From NCBI GenBank assembly GCA_020633315.1, contig JACKDV010000001.1:310001-374000 (forward strand): a stretch of DNA of 64,000 bases, read 5' to 3'. This document shows, one piece after another, positions 8,921-20,057 of this stretch. The position numbers and the translations under genes were made by a program. The notes under the pieces were generated by a model. That model ran no database searches. It had not been told where the DNA came from and was given only the letters and a program-made list of their open reading frames with translations. The stretch is from Myxococcales bacterium. GTDB lineage: Bacteria > Myxococcota_A > Polyangia > Nannocystales > Nannocystaceae. The first letter of the stretch is position 1, and each line of letters begins with the position of its first letter.

Positions 8921-9895
8921 TCAGTAGCCGCAGTAGCTGGGGCACAGGCCCAGATCCACCACCAGACCGTCGCACTGGTCCGGGTCTTGGGGGGCGCACA
9001 CGTCCGAGTACGGGAACCCGCTGCCGCACTGCTGCCCCAGCGGACACTGCGTGCTGTTGCTGCACACGCAGCGCCCCGAGGTGTCGGCGGGGTGCAGGGC
9101 GCACAGCGGCGTGGCCGCGACCGACTGACAGGGCTGCCCGGCCGCGCAGGGCGAGCTGCAGCCGCCGCAGTGCTCCTCGTCGGAGGAGATGTCCACGCAC
9201 TGGCCGCTGCAGCAGCGCATGGAGGCCGGATCGCCGCAGGAGTGCCCGTCGTCGAGGGCCTCGATCACGCAGCCCTCGGGGGTGCACTGCGCGACCTGGC
9301 AGGGGTCGTCCGTCTTGCACACCTCGCCGCCGCTGCAGGTGCCCGTCTCGTCGCAGCGGGTGCCGGTGGTGCAGGGATCGCCGTCCTCGCAGGGGGCATC
9401 GGGAGGCCGAGGGGGATAGCTGCAGCCCGTGCCGCCCGGCTCGCACTGGCCGGGGCCGTGGCAGGGGCTCGGCGGATCGTCACAGGCGATGGTCTCGGTG
9501 ACGACGCAGCTCCCCGCGTCGTTGCACAGCCCCGCGGTGGCGCAGGGGTCGTCGGGCTGGCAGGTCGAGCCCGGCGAGCACGCAGGGGCCGAGGTCTCGT
9601 CGGCGCTCGCCCCGTCGCTCGAGGGGACGGGGCCGTCGTCGGTGGCGGTGGAGCTCGCGTCGTCCACGGGCACGCAGCTGCCCGCCAGATCGGGACCGGC
9701 CAGCTCGCCGTAGGCCAGGCCCGAGGCGCAGTCCTCGTCGGAGAAGGCACAGCGGCCGTCGCTGGTGCAGACCCCCTCGCGATCGCCGTCGATGCACTGG
9801 TCGTCGCTCTGGCACAGGAAGCCCGAGCTCGGGCACGCGGACAGCAGCCACGCGCCTAGACCCGCCCCCATCAGGGCCCTTCCCGCTCCGCGCAC
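8921..9895 (-). CDS. large Cys-rich lipoprotein
   Basis: 324 residues. MRGAGRALMGAGLGAWLLSAC is a lipoprotein signal (lipobox LLSA-C). The mature part has more than 30 cysteines in short disulfide-knot-like units (CQSDDQC, C..DG.C, CCSGQCVDISSDEEHCGGCSSPC), with an acidic Ser/Thr-rich stretch between. The HCGGC...C unit resembles the Cys-rich modules widespread in myxobacterial secreted proteins. GTG 9895 gives arginines in the n-region; an internal ATG at 9871 preceded by GGGAAGGG is an alternative. It shares strand and style with the Kazal-like lipoprotein just downstream. Function unknown; likely surface binding or adhesion. Confidence 0.7.
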   Translation of the reverse strand: MRGAGRALMGAGLGAWLLSACPSSGFLCQSDDQCIDGDREGVCTSDGRCAFSDEDCASGLAYGELAGPDLAGSCVPVDDASSTATDDGPVPSSDGASADETSAPACSPGSTCQPDDPCATAGLCNDAGSCVVTETIACDDPPSPCHGPGQCEPGGTGCSYPPRPPDAPCEDGDPCTTGTRCDETGTCSGGEVCKTDDPCQVAQCTPEGCVIEALDDGHSCGDPASMRCCSGQCVDISSDEEHCGGCSSPCAAGQPCQSVAATPLCALHPADTSGRCVCSNSTQCPLGQQCGSGFPYSDVCAPQDPDQCDGLVVDLGLCPSYCGY

Positions 9896-9997
9896 GCCTC
9901 ATGGTCTCGCGTCTGGGGCTCGATTCCCACCACCCGCGCGCCGAGGGTCGACGCGGGGCTGCGGCGGGTGGAGGAACGCGACGCGGGGCGAGCGGGG

Positions 9998-10756
9998 CTA
10001 CGACCAGCTCCCGAAATCGGCGATCGACGGGATCCCCGGATCCACCAGCGTATCGCGCATGCTGTGGTCGGTGGCCAGGTGCACCACCAGCGCCTCGGGG
10101 AAGCTACGCCGGTAGTCGTTGACGTGCATGGGCTCGTTGTCGAACACCGCGACCACGGTGCCCAGCCCGGGCAGGTCGGCGTGCACCCGCGCCTTGTAGT
10201 CGTCGTCGTGCTCCTCGAGGGTGGGCTTCATCCACAGCTGCACCCGATCGCCGTCGGGCTCGGGCAGGCCGTGCTGGGCGAAGCAATCCTCGCTGCCGGC
10301 ACGCATGGCCTCGTGGCGCCCGGTCACGTAGCAGATGCGGGCCCCGGTCTCGCGCACGGCCTGCATGTAGGCCACCGACCCGCGCACGGGGGTGTCGAGG
10401 CGGCAGTACTCCGAGGTGAAGAACAGCTCGCGCCACAGGGCTCGGTAGGGCTCCACGTGGGCCTCGACCTGGTCGGGAGGCAGGCCGGCGTTGCGCATGG
10501 CCACGCGGTAGTCCCAGCCCTCCCAGTGCTCGGCCCGGCTGCGGGCGAGGGCGGCCACGCCGTGGCGCTCGCCGTACTCGGCCATGATGCGGGCCTGGCG
10601 GGTCTTGTTGTCGAGCAGGGTGGAGTCGAGGTCGAAGACGGCCACCGCGTGGGGGGCCCCGCAGCGATCGAGCACCTGCTGCAGCAGGGCGCGGGCGTCG
10701 GCCCCGGTGCGCAGGTCGACGGCGGCGAGGACGGGATCGTTGGCGTGATGCTTCAT
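9998..10756 (-). CDS. HAD-superfamily phosphatase
   Basis: 252 residues with the HAD motifs in order: motif I FDLDSTLLDN (nucleophile Asp42, acid/base Asp44), motif II VTGR, a motif III lysine in LWMKPT, and motif IV VFDNEP. An alpha-helical cap lies between motifs I and II. Cytosolic phosphatase; the substrate cannot be named. Its ATG overlaps the stop of the DUF885 gene by 4 bp (ATGA), so it is the last gene of a three-gene operon with the histidine phosphatase and the DUF885 protein. Confidence 0.85.
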   Translation of the reverse strand: MKHHANDPVLAAVDLRTGADARALLQQVLDRCGAPHAVAVFDLDSTLLDNKTRQARIMAEYGERHGVAALARSRAEHWEGWDYRVAMRNAGLPPDQVEAHVEPYRALWRELFFTSEYCRLDTPVRGSVAYMQAVRETGARICYVTGRHEAMRAGSEDCFAQHGLPEPDGDRVQLWMKPTLEEHDDDYKARVHADLPGLGTVVAVFDNEPMHVNDYRRSFPEALVVHLATDHSMRDTLVDPGIPSIADFGSWS

Positions 10757-12777
10757 GGGCTCGGGTCGGGGTCGGTCTCTTCGACGAGCTCGGCCTCGTC
10801 GGGGGCCTCGCCGGCCGGCTCCTCGTCGAGCCCGGGCTCGTCCGCGCTCGGGTCGGGGGCCTCGTCGGCGGCGGGGCTGGCCATCAGCTCGGGCAGGCGA
10901 TGGACCGGCGGCGCGCCGTGGCGGAGCGCCTCGTCGTGGAACGCCCGCAGGTCGAAGCCGTCCTGCGCCTCGGCCTGCTTGCGCAGCCGGAACCAGGCCT
11001 GGGCCCCCACGAAGTAGGTGCTCAGCTGGGTGGAGGTGACCTGCGCCCGCACCCACTTGGCCTTGGCCTCGCCCTCCTGCTGGAACGAGCGGAACACCAT
11101 CAGCTCGAGCGCCTCGAGCTCGTCCATCTCCCCCGCATGGATCGAGTGATCGAGCAAGGCGTTGGTGACGGTGCGCAGGTAGAACTTGAGCCCGTGCAGC
11201 GCGATCGCCTTGGCGCGCAGCTCGGGGTCGGTCATCACCTTCCACAGGCGCTTGCTCACCCCGGGCGGCGGCGAGGCGCTGGCGGGCGGCCCCCCCGAGT
11301 AGCCGGCCTGCACCATCAGGTGCTCGGCGTAGACGGCCCAGCCCTCCACGAACGGGCCGTTGGCGAGCACGCGGCGGATCGTCGAGGGCTCGCGCTTGCC
11401 GTAGTAGAGCTGCACGAAGTGGCCGGGGATGGCCTCGTGGATCGAGAGGATCTCGATCATGAAGTTGTTGTACTCGCGCAGGAACGAGTCGCGGTACGAC
11501 TGCGGCCAGTCGTCGGGCACCGGCTGCACCAGGTAGAAGCTGGGCAGGCCCGGCTTGGTCGCGTCGAGGGGGCCGGGGGCGGCCAGGCCCGCGATGGCCA
11601 CGCCCCGCTGGTGCGGGGGCGTCCAGATCACCTCGAGCACCTCGCTGTCGTCGAGGGTGACCAGGCCCTGCTCGCGCACGAAGGCGTCGAGGCGCCCCAG
11701 GGTGGTCTCCACCCGATCGCGGAGCTGGGCCGGGTCCACGCGATCGTTGCTCAGCTCCTCGAGCACGGCCGCGATGATGGTGGTCTCGGGGTCGGCGCTG
11801 CTCGAGCGCAGGATGGCGCGCTTGCGGGACGGGGGGAACAGCACGTCGGCGAGCTCGTCGGCGAGCTCGGCCATGCGGGCCCGCACCTGGGCGTGCTCGA
11901 GGATCGCCAGGCGCCGCACCTCGTCGGCCGACAGCTCGGTCTGCAGGGTGAGGGCCAGCTTGCGCTGGAAATTCTCCTTGCCCAGGCGCCAGGAGGCGTT
12001 GGCCTCGGGCAGCAGCAGGTCCACGTGCTCGTGCAGGCGCTGCACCGCCTCGCGGGCGGGACCGGTGGCGGCCTCCACCCGCTGCAGGGCCTCGGCGGGC
12101 GCGTCGGGCAGGCGGGCGGGCAGCTCGTCGAGCAGCGCCATGAGCCCGTCGAGCTGGCGCTGGGCCACCTGGGTCTGCGGCTGCATCGTCTGGCCGGGCT
12201 GGAGGTTGGCGATCGCCTGGTCGATCAGCGCGGGCAGGCCCTCGAGTCGCTCGGCCACCGCTTGGGCGCGCTCGGCCACCGGCGCGTAGTCGCGGGACAC
12301 CAGGTCCTCGAGCCCGTCGCCGATGAGGTGCGCGTACCACATGGGGCTTCGGAGCCAGGGCTTCTCCACCTCGTGCTCGAAGCGCTGCAGCAGCAGCTCG
12401 TTGCGCAGCATGTCGAGGTCCACGCGATCGGAGGGGCCCAGGCCGGAGGCATCGAAGGCCTCGAGGCGGGCCAGCGAGTCGTCGATGCGCGCGAGGTCGG
12501 CCGCGATGTCGGCCTCGCCGAGCGCGGGCCAGCGGCCGTCCTGGCGGTGGTCGCCGATCGCGGTGGCCTGGGCCGGGCGCGCGGCGAACCAGGCGTCGAA
12601 GATCTGGTCGCCCAGGTCGGCCACCTGGGGCGAGGGCGGCGGGGGCTCGGCCGGCGGCGCGGGGGGAGGCGGCTCCTTGGGGCAGGCCGCGGCGGTCAGC
12701 AGCGACAGGCACAGGGCCGCTCGTCGCCACGACGAGCGCCGGCCGCGGGGGCGAGGACGGTGCGGGGCTCGGCTCAT
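10753..12777 (-). CDS. DUF885-family zinc-peptidase-like lipoprotein
   Basis: 674 residues. The start MSRAPHRPRPRGRRSSWRRAALCLSLLTAAAC gives a twin-basic n-region and lipobox TAAA-C, followed by a Pro-rich linker. The body is an all-helical DUF885 domain with a metallopeptidase-type HEAIPGH motif (His447/His453) and a downstream EGWAVY, whose Glu478 would be the third zinc ligand. Family members look like secreted carboxypeptidases, but few are characterised. The C-terminal 45 residues are acidic and disordered. ATG 12777 overlaps the stop of the histidine-phosphatase gene and its own stop overlaps the HAD start, both as ATGA. Confidence 0.85.
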   Translation of the reverse strand: MSRAPHRPRPRGRRSSWRRAALCLSLLTAAACPKEPPPPAPPAEPPPPSPQVADLGDQIFDAWFAARPAQATAIGDHRQDGRWPALGEADIAADLARIDDSLARLEAFDASGLGPSDRVDLDMLRNELLLQRFEHEVEKPWLRSPMWYAHLIGDGLEDLVSRDYAPVAERAQAVAERLEGLPALIDQAIANLQPGQTMQPQTQVAQRQLDGLMALLDELPARLPDAPAEALQRVEAATGPAREAVQRLHEHVDLLLPEANASWRLGKENFQRKLALTLQTELSADEVRRLAILEHAQVRARMAELADELADVLFPPSRKRAILRSSSADPETTIIAAVLEELSNDRVDPAQLRDRVETTLGRLDAFVREQGLVTLDDSEVLEVIWTPPHQRGVAIAGLAAPGPLDATKPGLPSFYLVQPVPDDWPQSYRDSFLREYNNFMIEILSIHEAIPGHFVQLYYGKREPSTIRRVLANGPFVEGWAVYAEHLMVQAGYSGGPPASASPPPGVSKRLWKVMTDPELRAKAIALHGLKFYLRTVTNALLDHSIHAGEMDELEALELMVFRSFQQEGEAKAKWVRAQVTSTQLSTYFVGAQAWFRLRKQAEAQDGFDLRAFHDEALRHGAPPVHRLPELMASPAADEAPDPSADEPGLDEEPAGEAPDEAELVEETDPDPSP

Positions 12778-13400
12778 GTGGTGGTCACCATGGTGGGGGG
12801 CATGTGCCCCGTGTCGTTGAAGCTCACGAGCGCCTCGAAGCCGTTGGAGTACACGCGCAGCTCGGTGATCGAGCCGTGGGCGATGTCCATCATGGCCCAG
12901 GCCTCGTAGGGCAGGCGAAGCGTGCGGGCCACCAGGTAGCGGATGAGGTTGCCGTGGGCGAAGACCAGCACGTAGGAGCGACGGGTGGGCGGACGGAAGA
13001 AGCGCGAGCGCACCTTGTCGACCTGCTGGTCCACGAACTCGCGGCCCTCGGTGGGGGTGGCCTCGAGGCCGAGGGGGAAGCCCTTGAACTCGGGCCGCTC
13101 GGGGTCGACCAGCGGCACCAGCTCGTGGAGGTAGCGCTTGATTCGGATGTTGGTCAGGTCCATCTCGCGGCCGGCGATCTCGGCGGTCTGGATCGCACGC
13201 GGCCACGGGCTGGCGTAGACGCCCTCGGAGCGTCCGCCCAGCGAGTCGACCAGGCGGGCCAGCCTCCGGCCCACCCGCACCGCCTGGCGACGCCCGAGGG
13301 GGCTGAGGCCCCAGACGGTGTCGCCCAGGTTGCCCGTGCGCTCGTAGTGACCGTGGCGCATCAGGAAGACGCGGCGGCAGACGGGGGGCTCGGTGCTCAT
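12774..13400 (-). CDS. histidine phosphatase (phosphoglycerate-mutase-like)
   Basis: 208 residues. The N-terminal LMRHGHYERTG places the phospho-acceptor His16 in the RHG motif; the second active-site His149 is in VFAHGNLIRYL. Arg-rich loops (SPWPRAIQTAEI) complete the phosphate pocket. The pattern is closer to PGAM5-like and small-molecule phosphatases than to glycolytic mutase. First gene of an overlapping operon with a DUF885 lipoprotein and an HAD phosphatase. A TATGAG hexamer lies 15 nt upstream of the start. Substrate unknown. Confidence 0.85.
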   Translation of the reverse strand: MSTEPPVCRRVFLMRHGHYERTGNLGDTVWGLSPLGRRQAVRVGRRLARLVDSLGGRSEGVYASPWPRAIQTAEIAGREMDLTNIRIKRYLHELVPLVDPERPEFKGFPLGLEATPTEGREFVDQQVDKVRSRFFRPPTRRSYVLVFAHGNLIRYLVARTLRLPYEAWAMMDIAHGSITELRVYSNGFEALVSFNDTGHMPPTMVTTT

Positions 13401-13474
13401 CGGGCTCGGCGCAATCTCATATCACGCCGTCGGCCTCGCTTCCCACCGCGCTTGCGGTCATCGAGAGGGAGCGA

Positions 13475-15430
13475 GTGGTGCCGCGCTGCACGGGCCTGCG
13501 CGGGTGCACGGCGGCCCCGCCCTGGCGTGCCCCGGGGGACCCGTGTGACAACCGACGCATCGCCTCGCTGCCACCGCCGCGCCGCCTGGGCCCCGGACTC
13601 TGGCTGCTGCTGGGGTTCCTCGGGGTGCTGGCGTTGCTCGCCTTTGCGCTCCAGCCCGACGATCGCTTCACCCAGGGGGGCCGGCCCCACGGCGATGGGC
13701 TGTACCACTACGCGCAGGTGCGCTCGCTGGTGCTCGACGGCGATCTTCGGCTCGCCGACGACTACGCGCGGCTGGGCAATCCCCACCACCAGCCGGTGCG
13801 CGCGGACGGCTGGGCGGGCAATCACTTCACCCTGGGCACCGCGCTGGTCTGGGTGCCGAGCTTCGTGGTCGCCCACGCGGTGAGCCGCCTGGGCGACGCG
13901 GCGGGCTGGTGGGAGGACCCCGGCGACGGCAGCTCGCCGCGATGCCAGCGGCTGACGATGCTGGGCAGCGTGGTGGCGGCATGGCTGGCGCTGGTGCTGA
14001 TGGCCCGGGTGCTGCGGGGCTGGCTCGGGCCGCGGGCGGTGGGGCTGGCCGTGGTGCTCGCGGCCGTGGCCACGCCGCTGGGCTGGTACGCCACGCAGCA
14101 GCCGAGCTGGTCGCATGCCGCGTCGGCGCTGGCGGTGGCCGGGCTGGTGCACGCCACGGCCACCGGCGGCCCGCAGCTCGGGGCGCACCGCGGCTGGCGA
14201 GTGGGCGCCTGGCTGGGGCTGGTGGTGCTGGTGCGACCGCAGGACCTGGTCTTCGGGCTGGGGCCGCTGTGGCTCGCCCTGCGGAGCGCGTCGCGGCCTG
14301 CGTCGCGGCGCGAGGCCGTGCGCGGGCTGGCGGTGATGCTCGCGGTGGCGCTGCTGTGCCTGGTGCCGCAGGCGTGGGTGTGGCAGCAGACCTACGGCTC
14401 GCCCTGGCTGGTGCCGCAGGGGCCCGAGTTCATGCGCTGGGGCAGCAGCCAGTGGGACCTGGTGCTGTGGTCCAGCCGCGGCGGGCTGCTGGCGTGGTCG
14501 CCCGCGGTGGGGCTGGCGCTGGTGGGCGTGGCCGCGGCCGCCCGGCGGGGCCCGGCGCGGGGGCTGGCGCGATGGCTGGGCGCGGCCTTCCTGCTCGAGC
14601 TGTACCTGTGCGGAGCGGTCGACGACTGGTGGGGCGGCTGGGCCTTCGGGGCGCGACGGCTGGTGTCGGCCACGGTGGTCTTCGGGCTGGGCTGGGCCAC
14701 GCTGCTCCATCCGTGGCTCGACGGCGAGCGGCGTCGCAGGAGCGCCTCGCTGCTGGTGGCCGCGTTGTCGCTGGGCTCGCTGCGCCTGTCGCTGCAGATG
14801 CAGGGCGACTACCTCTACGGGCGGCTTCGGCGGGGCGTGCCGCAGTCGCTGGCACCGGCGTGGTCGCGGGCCTTCGGGCTGCCGCTCGACGGCGTGCTCG
14901 AGGCCACCGGCACTCCTGGCTCGTGGCCGGCGAGCTGGTGGCTCGCGCTGCGCAGCGGAGCGCCGCCGGGCCGCTACGATCTGGCGGAGGGCTGGGCGCT
15001 GGTGCGCTCGCGCGGCGACGCCAAGGGCTACGAGCGGCTGTGGGCGGAGGACCCTCGCTGGGCGCTGTCGGGCCTGGGGCCCGTGCACGCGCGGGGCGAG
15101 CATCGGGCGCGGACGATCGAGGGGCGGGCCGTGATCGGCGTGCCGCTGCGGATCCCCCTGCGGCTCGAGGGGCGGCTGCGGCTGCACGCCAGCGCGCCCG
15201 TCACGGTGCGGGTGCAGGGCTGGGGCGAGGGCACCGAGTTGTTGCTTCGGCCGGGCTGGCACGACCATGCGCTGCCCTCGGTGGTGATGCCGGACGGGCT
15301 CGGCCTGGTGGAGCTGGTGGTCGCGCAGGGGAGCGACGCGCCCGTGGTCGAGCTCGCGTGGCTCGACGTGTTCGAGCCCGGTCGCGATCCGATGGCGGAG
15401 CGGGGGGCCACCGATCCCGAGCCATCGTGA
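13475..15430 (+). CDS. polytopic membrane protein, probable GT-C-fold glycosyltransferase
   Basis: 651 residues. After a basic N-terminus comes LGPGLWLLLGFLGVLALLAFAL, then a loop GDGLYHYAQVRSLVLDGDLRLADDYARLG with paired acidic residues, as in the first periplasmic loop of GT-C glycosyltransferases. About ten hydrophobic helices follow up to residue about 430, and the C-terminal 200 residues are a soluble beta-rich domain. That layout fits lipid-linked sugar transferases or O-mannosyltransferase-like proteins, but no diagnostic signature is decisive. GTG 13475 is chosen because a GAGAGGGA purine run precedes it by about 4 nt. Monocistronic, ending in front of a terminator-like hairpin. Confidence 0.6.
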   Translation: MVPRCTGLRGCTAAPPWRAPGDPCDNRRIASLPPPRRLGPGLWLLLGFLGVLALLAFALQPDDRFTQGGRPHGDGLYHYAQVRSLVLDGDLRLADDYARLGNPHHQPVRADGWAGNHFTLGTALVWVPSFVVAHAVSRLGDAAGWWEDPGDGSSPRCQRLTMLGSVVAAWLALVLMARVLRGWLGPRAVGLAVVLAAVATPLGWYATQQPSWSHAASALAVAGLVHATATGGPQLGAHRGWRVGAWLGLVVLVRPQDLVFGLGPLWLALRSASRPASRREAVRGLAVMLAVALLCLVPQAWVWQQTYGSPWLVPQGPEFMRWGSSQWDLVLWSSRGGLLAWSPAVGLALVGVAAAARRGPARGLARWLGAAFLLELYLCGAVDDWWGGWAFGARRLVSATVVFGLGWATLLHPWLDGERRRRSASLLVAALSLGSLRLSLQMQGDYLYGRLRRGVPQSLAPAWSRAFGLPLDGVLEATGTPGSWPASWWLALRSGAPPGRYDLAEGWALVRSRGDAKGYERLWAEDPRWALSGLGPVHARGEHRARTIEGRAVIGVPLRIPLRLEGRLRLHASAPVTVRVQGWGEGTELLLRPGWHDHALPSVVMPDGLGLVELVVAQGSDAPVVELAWLDVFEPGRDPMAERGATDPEPS

Positions 15431-15488
15431 TCGTCGAGGGGCCTACGCTGGGCATCCGGGGTGATGAGCGTGCACGGCCCAAAGCGAA

Positions 15489-15515
15489 GGGGCGCCCAGC
15501 CATGCTGGACGCCCC
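15489..15515. terminator. bidirectional hairpin between convergent genes
   Basis: GGGGCG-c-CCAGC-cat-GCTGG-a-CGCCCC forms an 11-bp interrupted stem with a 3-nt loop. It sits between the convergent GT-C-like gene and the Fis-type gene. There is no U-tract. Confidence 0.45.
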
Positions 15516-15539
15516 TCGACTTCGGCAACGGTCTGAGCT

Positions 15540-15791
15540 TCAGCGACTCTCGGGATTGCGCATCTGCTCGGCCGTGCTGGTTCCAAGCTCGCGCGACTGA
15601 GACGCGCTCGCCGTGGCGGGATGGGCCGGTGGCCACTGGATCTGGAACTTGATGATCCGCCGCTTGAGGGCATGTCGGGTGATGCCCAGGTGCTCGGCAG
15701 CCTTCACGATGCTGCCGCCGCGGGCCAGGGCCAGCTCCACCAGCATGCGCTCGGCCTTTCGGAGATCGAGGTCGTTCAAGAGAATCGGCAT
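15540..15791 (-). CDS. small stand-alone Fis-type HTH protein
   Basis: 83 residues. MPILLNDLDLRKAERMLVELALARGGSIVKAAEHLGITRHALKRRIIKF is a Fis-type helix-turn-helix, the DNA-binding end of sigma-54 activators, but here without receiver or AAA+ domains. The tail is short and polar. It could be a DNA-bending regulator or a remnant of an enhancer-binding protein. ATG 15791 is preferred over the longer frame because TACGCT lies exactly 6 nt upstream. It borders an AT-rich island on its 5' side. Confidence 0.65.
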   Translation of the reverse strand: MPILLNDLDLRKAERMLVELALARGGSIVKAAEHLGITRHALKRRIIKFQIQWPPAHPATASASQSRELGTSTAEQMRNPESR

Positions 15792-15797
15792 GCACCC

Positions 15798-15803
15798 AGC
15801 GTA
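15798..15803 (-). promoter_or_regulatory. -10-like TACGCT, 6 nt before Fis-type gene
   Basis: Minus-strand TACGCT, 6-nt gap, ATG 15791. Same geometry as the other leaderless-type starts. Confidence 0.5.
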
Positions 15804-16098
15804 TTCGACCATCGCTTGGTGGGAAAGCCATGACGACGTAATTTTCATTACCGTGAATGAGCAGTTTTCTCACTGCGCAAGCGTTCATGTATTTTGTGCG
15901 TCGTCGAGCCATGATGCAGCTATTGGTTAGTTATGGTAGTCATACTCAACGTTGATTCACCAATTTCAAACGGTTTCTTTCATGCAATCGAGCGTATCGA
16001 GGGCGATCGTGCTCTGGTCGGGACGGACCATGGCTCGATCGGCCTCAGATGGTGAATCGACGAATCCACGAGGGCGAGCCCGAGCGCGGGACGACCTC

Positions 16099-16124
16099 GA
16101 TCCGGGCTCGGTCGACCCCGGATC
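16099..16124. terminator. hairpin downstream of dnaE2
   Basis: Perfect 8-bp stem GATCCGGG/CCCGGATC with a 10-nt loop, about 50 bp past the dnaE2 stop. No U-tract, so only a possible terminator. Confidence 0.35.
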
Positions 16125-16174
16125 GGGGCCCGATCCTCGGTGGTCGGGGCCGATCCGTGGTGGTCGCGATCCCC

Positions 16175-19276
<3,102 letters not shown>

Positions 19277-19282
19277 CGCGGG

Positions 19283-19288
19283 AGGATA
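19283..19288 (-). promoter_or_regulatory. -10-like TATCCT of dnaE2
   Basis: Minus-strand TATCCT, 6-nt gap, ATG 19276. Its upstream three bases are shared with the LexA-like palindrome. Confidence 0.55.
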
Positions 19289-19307
19289 CTGTTTATATGT
19301 TCAGTAT
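19286..19307. promoter_or_regulatory. LexA-like SOS box upstream of dnaE2
   Basis: ATACTG-N10-CAGTAT is a 22-bp imperfect palindrome whose core reads CTGT-TTATATGT-TCAG. This is very close to the enterobacterial LexA consensus CTGT-N8-ACAG and differs from the motif described for Myxococcus. Placed over the dnaE2 -10 region, it would block RNA polymerase until SOS induction. Confidence 0.7.
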
Positions 19308-19440
19308 TCGATGGATGGGCGCTGGTGACCCGTGGGGGCGCGAATTCCAGCGAATGCGGGGCGCTCGGGGCCTCGCCCCTCGGGGGCCCGGCGGATCCGT
19401 CGGCTCGCCGCCGGCTCGTCGCGAGCCGGTGCAGCTCCCG

Positions 19441-19446
19441 TATCCT
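19441..19446 (+). promoter_or_regulatory. -10-like TATCCT, 5 nt before GTG 19452
   Basis: TATCCT, 5-nt gap, GTG start of the GNAT gene. No Shine-Dalgarno. Confidence 0.5.
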
Positions 19447-19451
19447 CGCGG

Positions 19452-19964
19452 GTGTCGCTGCGGATCCGATTCGCCACCCCGAACGACGCCGAGACCCTGC
19501 ATCGCTTCATCGTCGCGCTCGCCGAGTACGAGCGCGAGCCCGATGCGGTGGAGGTGACACCGACGCAGCTACGCGGGCAGCTCGGCCAGGAGCGGCCGCC
19601 CTTCGAGTGCCTGCTCGCCGAGGACCCGGAGGGCCCGCCTCCCATCGCCCGGGGCTTCGCGCTGTTCTTCCACAACTACTCCACGTGGCGGGGCCGGCCG
19701 GGCCTGTACCTCGAGGATCTGTTCGTGCCCCAGGAGCACCGCGGCGTGGGGGTGGGCGGTGCGCTGCTGGCTGCGCTGGCCCGGCTGGCGTGCGAGCGGG
19801 GCTGCGCCCGGATGGAGTGGTGGGTGCTCGACTGGAACCGGCCGGCGATCGAGGTCTACGAGCGGCTGGGGGCGACCGCGATGTCGGAGTGGACGACCTA
19901 TCGCCTCACCGACGACGGGCTGCGCCGGCTGGCCGAGCGGGGACCTGCGATCGAGCGGGGCTGA
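19452..19964 (+). CDS. GNAT acetyltransferase, diamine-acetyltransferase-like
   Basis: 170 residues. VSLRIRFATPNDAETLHRFIVALAEYE starts the GNAT fold. FALFFHNYSTWRGRPGLYLEDLFV followed by RGVGVGGALLAALA gives the substrate strand and the acetyl-CoA pyrophosphate loop, and WNRPAIEVYERLGA is the last helix. The FHNYSTWRGRPGLYLEDL segment is the signature of the spermidine/spermine N1-acetyltransferase-like branch, so a polyamine or small-amine substrate is plausible. GTG 19452 is selected because the promoter hexamer ends 5 nt upstream and the fold starts there. Confidence 0.85.
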   Translation: MSLRIRFATPNDAETLHRFIVALAEYEREPDAVEVTPTQLRGQLGQERPPFECLLAEDPEGPPPIARGFALFFHNYSTWRGRPGLYLEDLFVPQEHRGVGVGGALLAALARLACERGCARMEWWVLDWNRPAIEVYERLGATAMSEWTTYRLTDDGLRRLAERGPAIERG

Positions 19965-20044
19965 GCGCGCGCGGATCGGGGCGGGCCCGCGGCGGCCCGG
20001 CCCCGCTGCGCACCCACTTCTTCGTCATCGCGAGGGTCTTGGGC

Positions 20045-20050
20045 TAGGCT
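20045..20050 (+). promoter_or_regulatory. -10-like TAGGCT, 7 nt before xer ATG
   Basis: TAGGCT, then a G-rich 7-nt gap and ATG 20058. No canonical Shine-Dalgarno position is available. Confidence 0.5.
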
Positions 20051-20057
20051 GTGGGGG

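Larger units (their letters stand above)
15792..16174. other. 383-bp intergenic region with AT-rich island
   Basis: No gene is supported here. About 15830-16010 is strikingly AT-rich for this window (runs such as taattttcatta, tgtattttgtg and caatttcaaacgg). It includes a small hairpin GCAGT-6nt-ACTGC at 15861-15876. The part next to dnaE2 contains a perfect GATCCGGG-10nt-CCCGGATC hairpin at 16099-16124 and several GATC-rich short direct repeats. It could be regulatory DNA for the Fis-type gene or a remnant of transferred sequence. Confidence 0.5.
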
